From Brevundimonas sp. (GTDB taxonomy: Bacteria > Pseudomonadota > Alphaproteobacteria > Caulobacterales > Caulobacteraceae), in contig NZ_JAVHLH010000135.1 in NCBI RefSeq assembly GCF_031082345.1, positions 1-7,647 on the forward strand: 7,647 nucleotides of DNA, read 5' to 3'. A program made the translations under genes and the position numbers. The notes beneath the pieces are model-generated. The model was given only the letters and a program-made list of their open reading frames with translations, ran no database searches and had not been told where the DNA came from. Positions within the stretch are counted from its first letter, which is position 1; each line of letters opens with the position of its first letter. This document shows, piece after piece, positions 1 to 5,731 of the stretch.

Positions 1-128
1 ATGGCGGCGGCGATCTCGCGCATCTTGTCGTTGCCGGTCGAGGCCTTCATCAACGCGGCCGTCTGAACCAGTCCGTACAGGACCCCCAGCGCGCCTGCGG
101 CGATGACAAGCCACAGAATATTACTCAT
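1..128 (-). CDS. hppA: Membrane proton-pumping pyrophosphatase, N-terminal fragment (partial)
   Basis: This is the beginning of a gene that leaves the window at its left edge; only 42 complete codons are present. The ATG is at 126-128. The peptide starts MSNILWLVIAAGALGVLYGL, a first transmembrane helix, and continues with VQTAALMKAS and NDKMREIAAA. That helix and the polar stretch after it match the start of the HppA family, which hydrolyses pyrophosphate and pumps protons (sometimes Na+) across the inner membrane. Family members of this type usually have about 16 helices and about 700 residues, so nearly all catalytic motifs lie outside the window and K+ dependence cannot be judged. The ribosome site is weak (GGGA about 12 nt upstream). 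The gene is separated from the upstream gene by 179 nt and may have its own promoter. Identification rests on remembered family resemblance of a short segment. Confidence 0.8.
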   Translation of the reverse strand, partial: MSNILWLVIAAGALGVLYGLVQTAALMKASTGNDKMREIAAA

Positions 129-307
129 GGCGTTTCCAATCCCTGTGTTTCTAGAGGCGCCCGGACCCTTGGCGCGGCGGGCGTTATTCGCCTCTGTCCG
201 CCTTCCGGTCCCCCCGTGCGCACGGACGCGAGTCTGCGTCCCTCGGGAAATGCGGCGGAAACGTGCCAAATGCGTCGGGGTGACGCAACAGGATTGGTGA
301 ATGGAGT
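129..307 (-). other. Intergenic region upstream of hppA with several inverted repeats
   Basis: This 179-nt stretch separates the small exported protein gene from hppA and should hold the hppA leader. I see no convincing coding frame. It contains four inverted repeats: a 4-bp stem GGCG/CGCC with a 5-nt loop (180-192), a 12-bp perfect palindrome CCGTGCGCACGG (214-225), a 6-bp stem GGACGC/GCGTCC with a 6-nt loop (224-241, sharing two bases with the palindrome), and a 6-bp stem TGCGTC/GACGCA (271-287). I could not find a -35/-10 pair with correct spacing for hppA. CTAGAAAC just upstream of the hppA ribosome site resembles a caulobacterial -10, but no -35 accompanies it. Confidence 0.5.
271..287 (-). 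terminator. Possible weak intrinsic terminator after the exported-protein gene
   Basis: Read on the minus strand, TGCGTC-ACCCC-GACGCA forms a perfect 6-bp stem with a 5-nt loop and is followed by TTTGG. It begins about 20 nt after the TGA of the upstream gene, the right place for the end of the operon. The T tract is only three bases long, so termination would be weak and this may just be an inverted repeat. Confidence 0.3.
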
Positions 308-730
308 TCAGCCGGCGCGGACGCCCGTGCGCCGCCGGGGCGCCTGGCTGATGATCTCGACCCGGGTCACAGCCCCGCGTCCGGCGATCGAGGCGGCCGA
401 ACGCATCAGGCTGGCGGACAGGGCGGCGGTGTCCAGTCGGGTCCAGTCGTCTTCGATCACGAAGGGGGTGCGATGCCCGGCGCGCACCAGGGCGTCGCGC
501 AAATAGGCCTCTTTCGGGCGCATCGATTCGGGCGTCGCCGCGCCGCCGAGATGGAGACGCAAGGAGACGAAGACGTAGTTGCGGATCCGGCCGCCGGAGA
601 TGATCGGCAGACCCACGCCGGCGATGCCGAGGCTCGCGCCGGTGGCCGGCTTGTCCTCGGCGTCGGCCATCGTGGCCGTCGCGAGGGCCGGTACGGCGAG
701 GGAGGCGGCGATCAGGTCACGGCGGCGCAT
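308..730 (-). CDS. Small exported protein of unknown function, possibly FliL-like
   Basis: A 140-residue protein that I do not recognise by name. The N-terminus MRRRDLIAASLAVPALATA is a signal sequence: three arginines, then a hydrophobic stretch to about residue 19, with a possible cleavage site after ADA (residues 22-24). The order R-R-x-L-I fits a twin-arginine (Tat) motif loosely, and Sec export is also possible. Residues 51-61 (NYVFVSLRLHL) look like a beta strand, residues 73-84 and 101-117 like helices, and residues 121-129 (VTRVEIISQ) like a final strand. This order resembles the periplasmic domain of FliL, but that is only a pattern impression. The tail is arginine-rich. The gene begins 37 nt after the thiL stop with a weak ribosome site and is probably the last gene of the operon. 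The only visible ATG is at 728-730. Coding is supported by the signal peptide and the alternating secondary structure, not by homology. Confidence 0.8.
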   Translation of the reverse strand: MRRRDLIAASLAVPALATATMADAEDKPATGASLGIAGVGLPIISGGRIRNYVFVSLRLHLGGAATPESMRPKEAYLRDALVRAGHRTPFVIEDDWTRLDTAALSASLMRSAASIAGRGAVTRVEIISQAPRRRTGVRAG

Positions 731-767
731 GGCCCCAAGGTGAGGCCGACGCCTTGAGAATTCGTTG

Positions 768-1757
768 TCAGCCGTGGGTGAAGCCGGGCCGGTCGATCGG
801 AATCGGCTGTCCGCCGAACCGGGCGACGATCCCCTGTCCGGCGACGACCCGGCCGATGCGGGTCAGCCGCAGATGGCGACGCTCGGCCTCGCGCCGGAGG
901 GCGGCCTCGTCGGCGGCGCGGGCGGTGAAGGCGATCTCGTAGTCGTCCCCGCCGGTGGCCAGACTTTCCAGCGCCGCCTGTTCGTCCACCCGACCGTCAT
1001 ACCAGGCCTGGGCCGCCGCGGAGCGCGGCACGGTTTCCAGATCGATTTCGACCCGGACCCCGCTCGTTTCGGCGAGATGACCGAGATCGGCGACGAGGCC
1101 GTCGGAGACGTCGATGGAGGCGCTGGCGAAATCGCGGATCGCGGCGCTGAACTCGACGCGCGGCGTCGGCGTCCGATACTGCTCCAGCAGGGCGGCGACC
1201 CGATCCGGCTGCAGCGACAGCTTGTTCTGGGCCGCCTGCAGCCCCAGCCAGCCGTCGCCGATCGATCCGGTGACGAAGACCAGGTCGTCGACCCGGGCGC
1301 CCCCACGGCCGACCGTCCGCCCCCTGGGCGTCCAGCCCAGCAGGGTGATGGAGAAGCTCGCCGGCCCCGGGGTGACGACGGTGTCGCCCCCCAGCAAGGC
1401 CACGCCGAACGCCTTCTGGTCCGCCCGCAGCCCGTCGACGAACGTCATCCGCTCGGGCCAGCCGCAGCGTTCCGACCAGTGGCAGGCCAGCAGATAGCCG
1501 AACGGCTCGGCCCCCTTGGCGGCCAGGTCCGACAGGTTCACGCGCAGCAGCTTGCGGGCCACGGTGTCGAGCGGGTCGGTCGGCAGGAAGTGGACGCCCT
1601 CGACAAGGACGTCCTTGGTCACGACGAGGTCGTGGCCAGGCTTCGAGGGGACCACGGCGACGTCGTCCCGGAGCCCCCGCCCCCATTCAGGGTGGGCGAG
1701 AGGCGCGAACAGACGCTGGATGGTCTCGAATTCACCGGCGACGTCGACCGCGGCCAT
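768..1757 (-). CDS. thiL: Thiamine-monophosphate kinase
   Basis: ThiL uses ATP to phosphorylate thiamine monophosphate to thiamine diphosphate, the last step of cofactor synthesis, in the cytoplasm. The protein has 329 residues, the usual length. Family motifs appear in order: GLRDDVAVV (residues 28-36) and TKDVLVEGVHF (47-57), with acidic residues that bind Mg-ATP; RVNLSDLAAKGAEP (72-85); GGDTV (123-127); TGSIGDGWLGL (163-173); DVSDGL (216-221); and GGDDYE (269-274). The frame is open further upstream, but the ATG at 1755-1757 is chosen because it overlaps the nusB stop by one base (TGATG) and the homology starts there; the upstream reading is arginine-rich shadow inside nusB. There is no clear ribosome site before it, so translation probably depends on re-initiation after nusB. 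The nusB-thiL order is common in alphaproteobacteria. Confidence 0.95.
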   Translation of the reverse strand: MAAVDVAGEFETIQRLFAPLAHPEWGRGLRDDVAVVPSKPGHDLVVTKDVLVEGVHFLPTDPLDTVARKLLRVNLSDLAAKGAEPFGYLLACHWSERCGWPERMTFVDGLRADQKAFGVALLGGDTVVTPGPASFSITLLGWTPRGRTVGRGGARVDDLVFVTGSIGDGWLGLQAAQNKLSLQPDRVAALLEQYRTPTPRVEFSAAIRDFASASIDVSDGLVADLGHLAETSGVRVEIDLETVPRSAAAQAWYDGRVDEQAALESLATGGDDYEIAFTARAADEAALRREAERRHLRLTRIGRVVAGQGIVARFGGQPIPIDRPGFTHG

Positions 1758-2284
1758 CAGGAGGCGCGGGCGTCTCGCGCCACGCCGTCGAGGGCGGCGT
1801 TGACGAATTTCGCCTCGGCGTCGTCGAAGAAGGCCTTGGCCAGTTCGACGTATTCGTCGATCACGATCTCCTTCGGCACGTCCTGGCGTTCGCGCAGCTC
1901 CCACGCCCCGGCGCGCAACAGCGCCCGCAGGGTCGAGTCGAGCCGCTCCAGCCGCCAGTTGGAGGCCAGCCGCGCCCTGACCGCCCCGTCGATGTCGCGC
2001 TGGCCGCCGACGACGCCCCGGACGATCTCGGCGAACCAGGCTTCGTCCGCCTCGGCGAGGGGCTCGCCTTCGATGTCGGTGTCGAAGCGATGGTTGGAGA
2101 ATTCGGTGATGACCGTCTCGACCCCCTCCCCGGCCAGTTCCATCTGGTACAGGGCCTGGACGGCGGCGAGGCGCGCCACGGTGCGGGCGCGGCGCTGCCG
2201 GCTGGTCAGCTGCGGCTCGGCGCGCTGTTTCTCGGCCTCGGCGAGTTGCTCGAGCACGGACTGGAGGCTGGCGGGTTCGGTCAC
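1757..2284 (-). CDS. nusB: Transcription antitermination factor NusB
   Basis: NusB binds boxA RNA together with NusE (ribosomal protein S10) and supports antitermination on rRNA operons. The 175-residue protein has the all-helical NusB pattern: an arginine-rich first helix ([20 protein letters not shown], about 28-47), a middle part with [20 protein letters not shown], and the C-terminal signature [13 protein letters not shown] followed by [11 protein letters not shown]. Typical NusB has about 130-150 residues. The extra length lies in the first 27 or so residues, which are rich in Glu, Ala and Gln and precede the conserved domain. The GTG start at 2282-2284 is preferred because it overlaps the ribH stop as GTGA and has AGGA 8 nt upstream. 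An internal start would remove the extension, but I see no well-placed ATG. Coupling of nusB to ribH is widespread in bacteria. Confidence 0.95.
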   Translation of the reverse strand: MTEPASLQSVLEQLAEAEKQRAEPQLTSRQRRARTVARLAAVQALYQMELAGEGVETVITEFSNHRFDTDIEGEPLAEADEAWFAEIVRGVVGGQRDIDGAVRARLASNWRLERLDSTLRALLRAGAWELRERQDVPKEIVIDEYVELAKAFFDDAEAKFVNAALDGVARDARAS

Positions 2285-2742
2285 GACGCCAGTCCTACGC
2301 GCAGCCGCTTGCGCAAGGCAATGAGGTCCAGACAGGCGCGCGCCGCCCCGCCGCCCTTGTCGCCCTCGCTGAGCCGGGCCCGGGCCCAGGCCTGGTCCTC
2401 GTCCTCGGTCGTCAGGATGCCGTTCCCGATGGCGACGCCCTTGAGCCCGAGCTGCATCAGCGCGGCGGCGGACTGATCGGAGACGATCTCGAAATGATAG
2501 GTCTCGCCGCGAATGATGCAGCCCAGGGCGACATAGCCGTCGTAGCGGGGCGCGGTCGGAAAGCGGCCGGCCTCCTCGGCCAGGGCGATGGCGGTCGGGA
2601 CCTCGAGGGCGCCCGGCACCGAGACGATGTCGAAGTCGGCGCCCTGGGCGCGCAGGGCGTCCTTCGCCCCTTCCAGCAGGGCGTCGGCGAGATCGTCGTA
2701 GAAGCGCGCCTCGACGATGAGGACGCGATACGGGTCGCTCAC
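2281..2742 (-). CDS. ribH: 6,7-dimethyl-8-ribityllumazine synthase
   Basis: RibH condenses 5-amino-6-ribitylaminouracil with 3,4-dihydroxybutanone 4-phosphate to give ribityllumazine, the substrate of riboflavin synthase (RibE). The 153-residue protein carries the family landmarks: VEARFYDDL (residues 10-18; F14 is the position that stacks on the substrate), PGALEVP (43-49), [14 protein letters not shown] (74-87) with the proposed catalytic His83, [13 protein letters not shown] (106-118), and R121 followed by EGDKGG at the phosphate site. The start is GTG at 2740-2742. It overlaps the TGA of the ribB gene as GTGA and has GGAGAA upstream. The same frame stays open far upstream, but that part is antiphase shadow of the ribB gene. 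Members of this family form pentamers or icosahedral 60-mers; which applies here cannot be told. Confidence 0.96.
   Translation of the reverse strand: MSDPYRVLIVEARFYDDLADALLEGAKDALRAQGADFDIVSVPGALEVPTAIALAEEAGRFPTAPRYDGYVALGCIIRGETYHFEIVSDQSAAALMQLGLKGVAIGNGILTTEDEDQAWARARLSEGDKGGGAARACLDLIALRKRLRVGLAS
2293..2296 (-). promoter_or_regulatory. Ribosome binding site of nusB
   Basis: Minus-strand AGGA, 8 nt before the GTG at 2284. It lies inside the end of ribH and supports the GTG start of nusB, and therefore the N-terminal extension. Confidence 0.6.
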
Positions 2743-3872
2743 GATTGCTCTTCTCCGTCCATGTCGCGCCAGCCGACGATGCGCAGGCCGTAGCCTTCCA
2801 GCGCGGTGGGATTGGGGCGGGTCGAGCTCATCACGATCATGTCGCGGACGCCGAGGTCGAGCAGGATCTGGGCGCCGACGCCGTAGTTGCGCAGGGCGCG
2901 GTCGACGGCGGCCGGCTTCTCGACGCCGGCGAGCCGTTCGGCGAGGCCGTGCAGTTCCGGATCGCGGAGGAAGACGGTGACGCCCGGTCCGGCGTGGTCG
3001 CTGATCGCCTTCAGGGCCCGCGGCACATAGTTCTGGCGGGCCTCGACATGGCCGAGCAGGTCGGCGGCGAAGTCGACCTGGTGCATGCGCACCAGAGTCG
3101 GCTTGCCCGGCTCGATCTTGCCGTGAACCAGGGCCACGTGTTCGACGCCCTCGATGGCGTTGCGGTACAGCATCAGGCGGAACGGCCCGCCGTGGACGCT
3201 CTCGAATGGCGTGTCCATGACCCGTTCGACCAGTCGCTCGGTGCGGCGGCGATAGGCGATCAGGTCGGCGATGGTGCCGATCTTCAGCCCGTGCAACTGG
3301 GCGAAGGCGACGAGGTCCGGCATCCGGGCCATGGTGCCGTCTTCGTTCATGATCTCGCAGATCACCCCGGCCGGCGTGAGGCCGGCCATGCGCGAGATGT
3401 CGACGGCCGCCTCGGTGTGGCCGGTGCGAACCAGCACGCCGCCGTCGCGGGCGACCAGCGGGAAGACGTGGCCCGGCGAGACGATGTCGTCGGCGCCCCG
3501 GGTCGGGTCGGCGGCGACCTGCACCGTGCGGGCGCGGTCGGCGGCCGAGATGCCGGTCGTGACCCCCTCCTTCGCCTCGATCGAGACGGTGAAGGCGGTG
3601 CCCATGCTCTCGCGGTTCTCGGCCGACATCGGCGGCAGGCGCAGCTGGCGGGCGCGGTCGGCGGTGATGGCGAGGCAGATCAGGCCGCGGGCGTGGCGGG
3701 CCATGAAATTGATCTGGTCCGGCGTGGCGAACTGGGCCGGGATGATGACATCGCCCTCGTTCTCGCGATCCTCGGCGTCGACGAGGATGTAGGGCTTGCC
3801 GTTGCGGGCGTCCTCGAGAATGTCCTCGATGGGGCTGATCGGGCTGTCGTTCATGTTCGCGGCCAATTGCAT
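2739..3872 (-). CDS. ribB: 3,4-dihydroxy-2-butanone 4-phosphate synthase with degenerate GTP cyclohydrolase II domain (RibBA-like, RibBX type)
   Basis: The N-terminal domain (about 12-210 of 377 residues) is a DHBP synthase, converting ribulose 5-phosphate to dihydroxybutanone phosphate plus formate. It has the acidic loop [13 protein letters not shown] (31-43), the RHARGLIC segment, SPGHVFPL (132-139), and [10 protein letters not shown] (149-158) with the catalytic His/Glu. The C-terminal domain aligns with GTP cyclohydrolase II, ending with [13 protein letters not shown] and ALEGYGL. However, the three zinc cysteines are replaced by Asp267, Ala278 and Gln280, and the catalytic QEGRG stretch is missing after LR. 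It should therefore not open GTP. This looks like the RibB fusion with a non-GCHII C-terminal domain seen in proteobacteria. The ATG at 3870-3872 is chosen because it overlaps the ribE stop (TGATG) and has AGGAG 8 nt upstream; an in-frame GTG at 3888-3890 is less likely. Confidence 0.93.
   Translation of the reverse strand: MQLAANMNDSPISPIEDILEDARNGKPYILVDAEDRENEGDVIIPAQFATPDQINFMARHARGLICLAITADRARQLRLPPMSAENRESMGTAFTVSIEAKEGVTTGISAADRARTVQVAADPTRGADDIVSPGHVFPLVARDGGVLVRTGHTEAAVDISRMAGLTPAGVICEIMNEDGTMARMPDLVAFAQLHGLKIGTIADLIAYRRRTERLVERVMDTPFESVHGGPFRLMLYRNAIEGVEHVALVHGKIEPGKPTLVRMHQVDFAADLLGHVEARQNYVPRALKAISDHAGPGVTVFLRDPELHGLAERLAGVEKPAAVDRALRNYGVGAQILLDLGVRDMIVMSSTRPNPTALEGYGLRIVGWRDMDGEEQS
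2751..2756 (-). promoter_or_regulatory. Ribosome binding site of ribH
   Basis: Minus-strand GGAGAA lies with its GGAG core 10 nt before the GTG at 2742. It sits inside the last codons of the ribB gene and fixes the ribH start at GTG rather than at an upstream codon of the long open frame. Confidence 0.65.
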
Positions 3873-4462
3873 CACGCCGTCTCCTGCCACCGCGCGAGGT
3901 ATCGCGCCAGCATGTCGATCTCGATATTGACCGCATCGCCCGGTTTGAGGCCGCCGAGCGTGGTGGCCCGCCAGGTGTGCGGGATGATGTTGACCTCGAA
4001 GCGCCGGCCCTCGACGGCGTTGACGGTCAGGGACACGCCGTCGACGGTGATCGAGCCCTTGGGCGCGATATAGCGGTGCAGCGGCGCGGGAGCCTCGATA
4101 TGAACCCGGTGCGAGCCGCCCTCGGGCTCGACGGCGACGACGCGGCCGAGGCCGTCGACGTGGCCGGAGACGATGTGGCCGCCCAGTTCGTCGCCGAGCT
4201 TCGCGGCGCGCTCCAGATTGACCCTGTGACCTTCAGCCCAGTCGCCCAGGGTGGTCTTCGACAGGGTCTCGCCGGAGACCTCGACGGCGAACCAGCCGGG
4301 GCCCTTCTCGGTCACCGTCAGGCAGCAGCCGGCGTGGCTTATCGAGGCGCCGAGATCGATGCCGGCGGTGTCGAAGGCCGTTTCGATCTCATAGCGGCGG
4401 TCGCGCTCGGTTGGCCGGACCGAGCGGACCCGGCCGACGTCGGTGACGATGCCGGTGAACAT
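3872..4462 (-). CDS. ribE: Riboflavin synthase alpha subunit
   Basis: The enzyme dismutates two ribityllumazine molecules to riboflavin and the ribitylaminouracil that RibH reuses. The 196-residue protein has two lumazine-binding repeats. The first runs from [10 protein letters not shown] through [12 protein letters not shown] (41-52, Cys47 in the active site) and [13 protein letters not shown]. The second starts near [11 protein letters not shown] (94-104, His101) and includes [14 protein letters not shown] and a PHT-x(4)-TTL segment. It is usually a homotrimer. The ATG at 4460-4462 begins the invariant MFTGIV, so the start is firm. The ribosome site is unusual: only GGGGG about 7 nt upstream. 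Unlike its neighbours, the gene does not overlap the gene before it; a 142-nt gap with repeats separates it from ribD. Its stop overlaps the next gene's ATG by one base. The enzyme is called RibE or RibC depending on the organism. Confidence 0.96.
   Translation of the reverse strand: MFTGIVTDVGRVRSVRPTERDRRYEIETAFDTAGIDLGASISHAGCCLTVTEKGPGWFAVEVSGETLSKTTLGDWAEGHRVNLERAAKLGDELGGHIVSGHVDGLGRVVAVEPEGGSHRVHIEAPAPLHRYIAPKGSITVDGVSLTVNAVEGRRFEVNIIPHTWRATTLGGLKPGDAVNIEIDMLARYLARWQETA
3881..3885 (-). promoter_or_regulatory. Ribosome binding site of the ribB gene
   Basis: Minus-strand AGGAG with 8-nt spacing to the ATG at 3872. It is the best ribosome site in the window. It decides in favour of that ATG over the in-frame GTG at 3890, which would place the site inside the coding region. 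Confidence 0.7.
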
Positions 4463-4464
4463 CA

Positions 4465-4606
4465 GCGCGCCCCCGGGGTAGACTCTGATCCGGAAAAAAA
4501 GGAGTCGATCTCGTCTACCTCGTCTACCTCGTCGCCGCCGGAATGCGACGCCGGGCCCGCACTATGGCGCCGCCCTGCGTCAAGATCGGACGCACGCCGG
4601 AAGGGT
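4465..4606 (-). other. Structured gap between ribD and ribE
   Basis: This is the only real spacer between nrdR and thiL. Read on the minus strand after the ribD stop, it contains a 6-bp stem TGCGTC/GACGCA (4576-4594), a 6-bp stem CGTCGC/GCGACG with a 9-nt loop (4530-4550), a tandem 9-mer, a run of seven T (4494-4500), and GTCTACC (4477-4483). GTCTACC is complementary to GGTAGAC in each of the two repeat copies. I do not find the conserved FMN riboswitch core, and no promoter pair with normal spacing (TTGACG occurs at about 4579-4584 but without a -10). It may be a leader controlling ribE translation, or unconstrained spacer. A 53-codon frame crosses it (see findings). Confidence 0.45.
4510..4533 (-). 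repeat. Tandem 9-mer repeat in the ribD-ribE gap
   Basis: On the plus strand the unit ctcgtctac occurs at 4510-4518 and 4519-4527, followed by a partial copy ctcgtc at 4528-4533. On the transcribed strand each full unit contains GTAGACGAG. Both copies can pair with the single GTCTACC at 4477-4483 nearer the ribE start. Confidence 0.8.
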
Positions 4607-5239
4607 CTAGCGGACGGCGTCATAGCGTTCCCAAAGATCGTCGCCGACAGGTTCGGCCGACACCCGCCGGAACTGGGGGGCGGCGGCCAGGTTTTCAAGC
4701 GCCAGCGCGGCCACGCAGGGTCGCCCCTCGGCCCCGAGAAGGATCGGCGCGCGGAACCATTCGAGACGGTCGACCAGTCCGGCGCGCAGGAAGGAGGCGG
4801 CGACCTGTCCGCCGCCCTCGACCAGGACCGAGGCGACGCCCTTGCGGCGCAGGGCCGCGAGCGCCGCGGCCGGCGTCGGGCGCCCGCCCTCGCTGTCGAC
4901 CTGTTCGACGACGGCGGTTCCGATGGCGGCCGGCGTGACGGCGGTGAGGATGAGGGTGTCGCCGCCAACGGCCAGCTTCGCCGTCGCCGGGGTCCGCAGC
5001 CGGCTGTCGAGGACGACGCGCAGCGGCTGGTCGACGGGGCGGCCGGGCAGGCGCGCGGTCAGCTCGGGATCGTCCGCCAGCACGGTCTCGACCCCGACCA
5101 GAACGGCGTCATGGGCCGCGCGCAGACGGTGTCCCTCGAGCCGCGCCGCCTCGCCGGTGATCCATTTCGACTCGCCGGAGGCCGTGGCGATCCGCCCGTC
5201 GAGGGAGGTCGCCAGTTTCAGGGTGACGCGCGGGCGCAT
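4607..5239 (-). CDS. ribD: Reductase-only RibD protein (5-amino-6-(5-phosphoribosylamino)uracil reductase)
   Basis: The protein has 210 residues and corresponds to the C-terminal reductase half of bifunctional RibD, which has about 360. It reduces the ribosyl side chain of the deaminated pyrimidine intermediate with NADPH. Visible motifs are VTLKLATSLDGRIA (5-18), SGESKWITGEAAR (21-33), HDAVLVGVETVLADDP (43-58), PLRVVLD (72-78) and VLVEGGGQ (138-145), all typical of the RibD/RIB7 reductase fold. The N-terminal zinc deaminase domain, with its HAE and PCxxxG...C motifs, is absent. It is not lost by a sequencing frameshift here, because nrdR fills the DNA directly upstream and the two genes overlap by one base (TGATG). 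The C-terminus is normal, so this is not a broken gene at that end. A separate deaminase must exist elsewhere if the pathway works. A related reductase with another substrate is less likely given the rib context. Confidence 0.88.
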   Translation of the reverse strand: MRPRVTLKLATSLDGRIATASGESKWITGEAARLEGHRLRAAHDAVLVGVETVLADDPELTARLPGRPVDQPLRVVLDSRLRTPATAKLAVGGDTLILTAVTPAAIGTAVVEQVDSEGGRPTPAAALAALRRKGVASVLVEGGGQVAASFLRAGLVDRLEWFRAPILLGAEGRPCVAALALENLAAAPQFRRVSAEPVGDDLWERYDAVR

Positions 5240-5724
5240 CAGCTCCGGCCGGATCCGTCGTCGTCCTGCCCCTCGTTGAGCCCCTCCGCGCCGAGGAAAC
5301 GGGCGAAATCGCCGGTGTGGCGGAAGTCCTTGTAGACCGAGGCGTAGCGGACATAGGCGACCTCATCGACCGACTTCAGCGCCTTCATGATGAAGTCGCC
5401 GACGGTCGAGGACGGGATCTCGGTCTCGCCGAGGCTTTCCAGCTGGCGGACGATGCGGCTGACCAGCTGCTCGATCTGCTCCGGCTGCACCGGACGCTTG
5501 CGCAGGGCGATGCCCAGCGATCGCTCCAGCTTGTCGCGGTCGAAGGGGGTGCGGCGGCCGTTGCGCTTGAGGATCATCAGCTCGCGCAGCTGGACCCGTT
5601 CGAAGGTGGTGAAACGCCCGCTGCACTGCGGGCAGGACCGGCGGCGACGGATGGCGGCGCCGTCGTCGGACGGGCGGCTGTCCTTCACCTGGGTATCCTG
5701 ATTTCCGCAGAAGGGGCATTTCAT
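5239..5724 (-). CDS. nrdR: Transcriptional repressor NrdR
   Basis: NrdR senses ATP and dATP and represses ribonucleotide reductase genes by binding NrdR boxes. The 161-residue protein begins with a zinc ribbon formed by Cys3, Cys6, Cys31 and Cys34 (MKCPFCG ... [16 protein letters not shown]), followed by the ATP-cone domain (about 49-139: [18 protein letters not shown], then [12 protein letters not shown], then [12 protein letters not shown]). The tail is variable and acidic ([11 protein letters not shown]). The ATG at 5722-5724 gives the invariant MKCPFC and lies 7 nt after the glyA TAA. Its stop overlaps the ribD ATG. The glyA-nrdR-rib arrangement is common in alphaproteobacteria. A palindrome upstream of glyA resembles an NrdR box, so autoregulation through the glyA promoter is possible. 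Confidence 0.97.
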   Translation of the reverse strand: MKCPFCGNQDTQVKDSRPSDDGAAIRRRRSCPQCSGRFTTFERVQLRELMILKRNGRRTPFDRDKLERSLGIALRKRPVQPEQIEQLVSRIVRQLESLGETEIPSSTVGDFIMKALKSVDEVAYVRYASVYKDFRHTGDFARFLGAEGLNEGQDDDGSGRS

Positions 5725-5731
5725 CAGGTGG

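Noticed and set aside
765..2324. Long plus-strand open frame (519 codons) antisense to thiL and nusB
   Set aside because: Low-complexity Gly/Arg/Asp-rich translation without family motifs. It lies wholly opposite two well-identified genes and is a typical artefact of high third-position GC.
2281..3936. Minus-strand 551-codon frame suggesting a fusion to ribH
   Set aside because: Only the last 153 codons match lumazine synthase. The upstream part is arginine/proline-rich shadow in another frame of the ribB gene, and ribH has its own GTG and ribosome site.
2745..4073. Plus-strand open frame (442 codons) opposite ribB and ribE
   Set aside because: The translation is a repetitive mix of Asp, Gly, Val and Arg with no domain pattern. 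The minus strand has clear RibB and RibE motifs across the same bases.
4465..4606. FMN riboswitch before ribE
   Set aside because: The conserved element core (AGGGGC, GGGTGAAA, CCGGCGG-type segments in order) is not present; only unrelated hairpins and a repeat are seen.
4462..4968. Minus-strand 168-codon frame overlapping ribD
   Set aside because: Its first two thirds are a Ser/Pro/Arg-rich shadow of ribD. Only the last 53 codons, which leave ribD, merited separate mention.
3977..5335. Plus-strand open frame (452 codons) across ribE, the gap and ribD
   Set aside because: Composition is shadow-like, and it crosses two real genes on the other strand; no ribosome site or family similarity.
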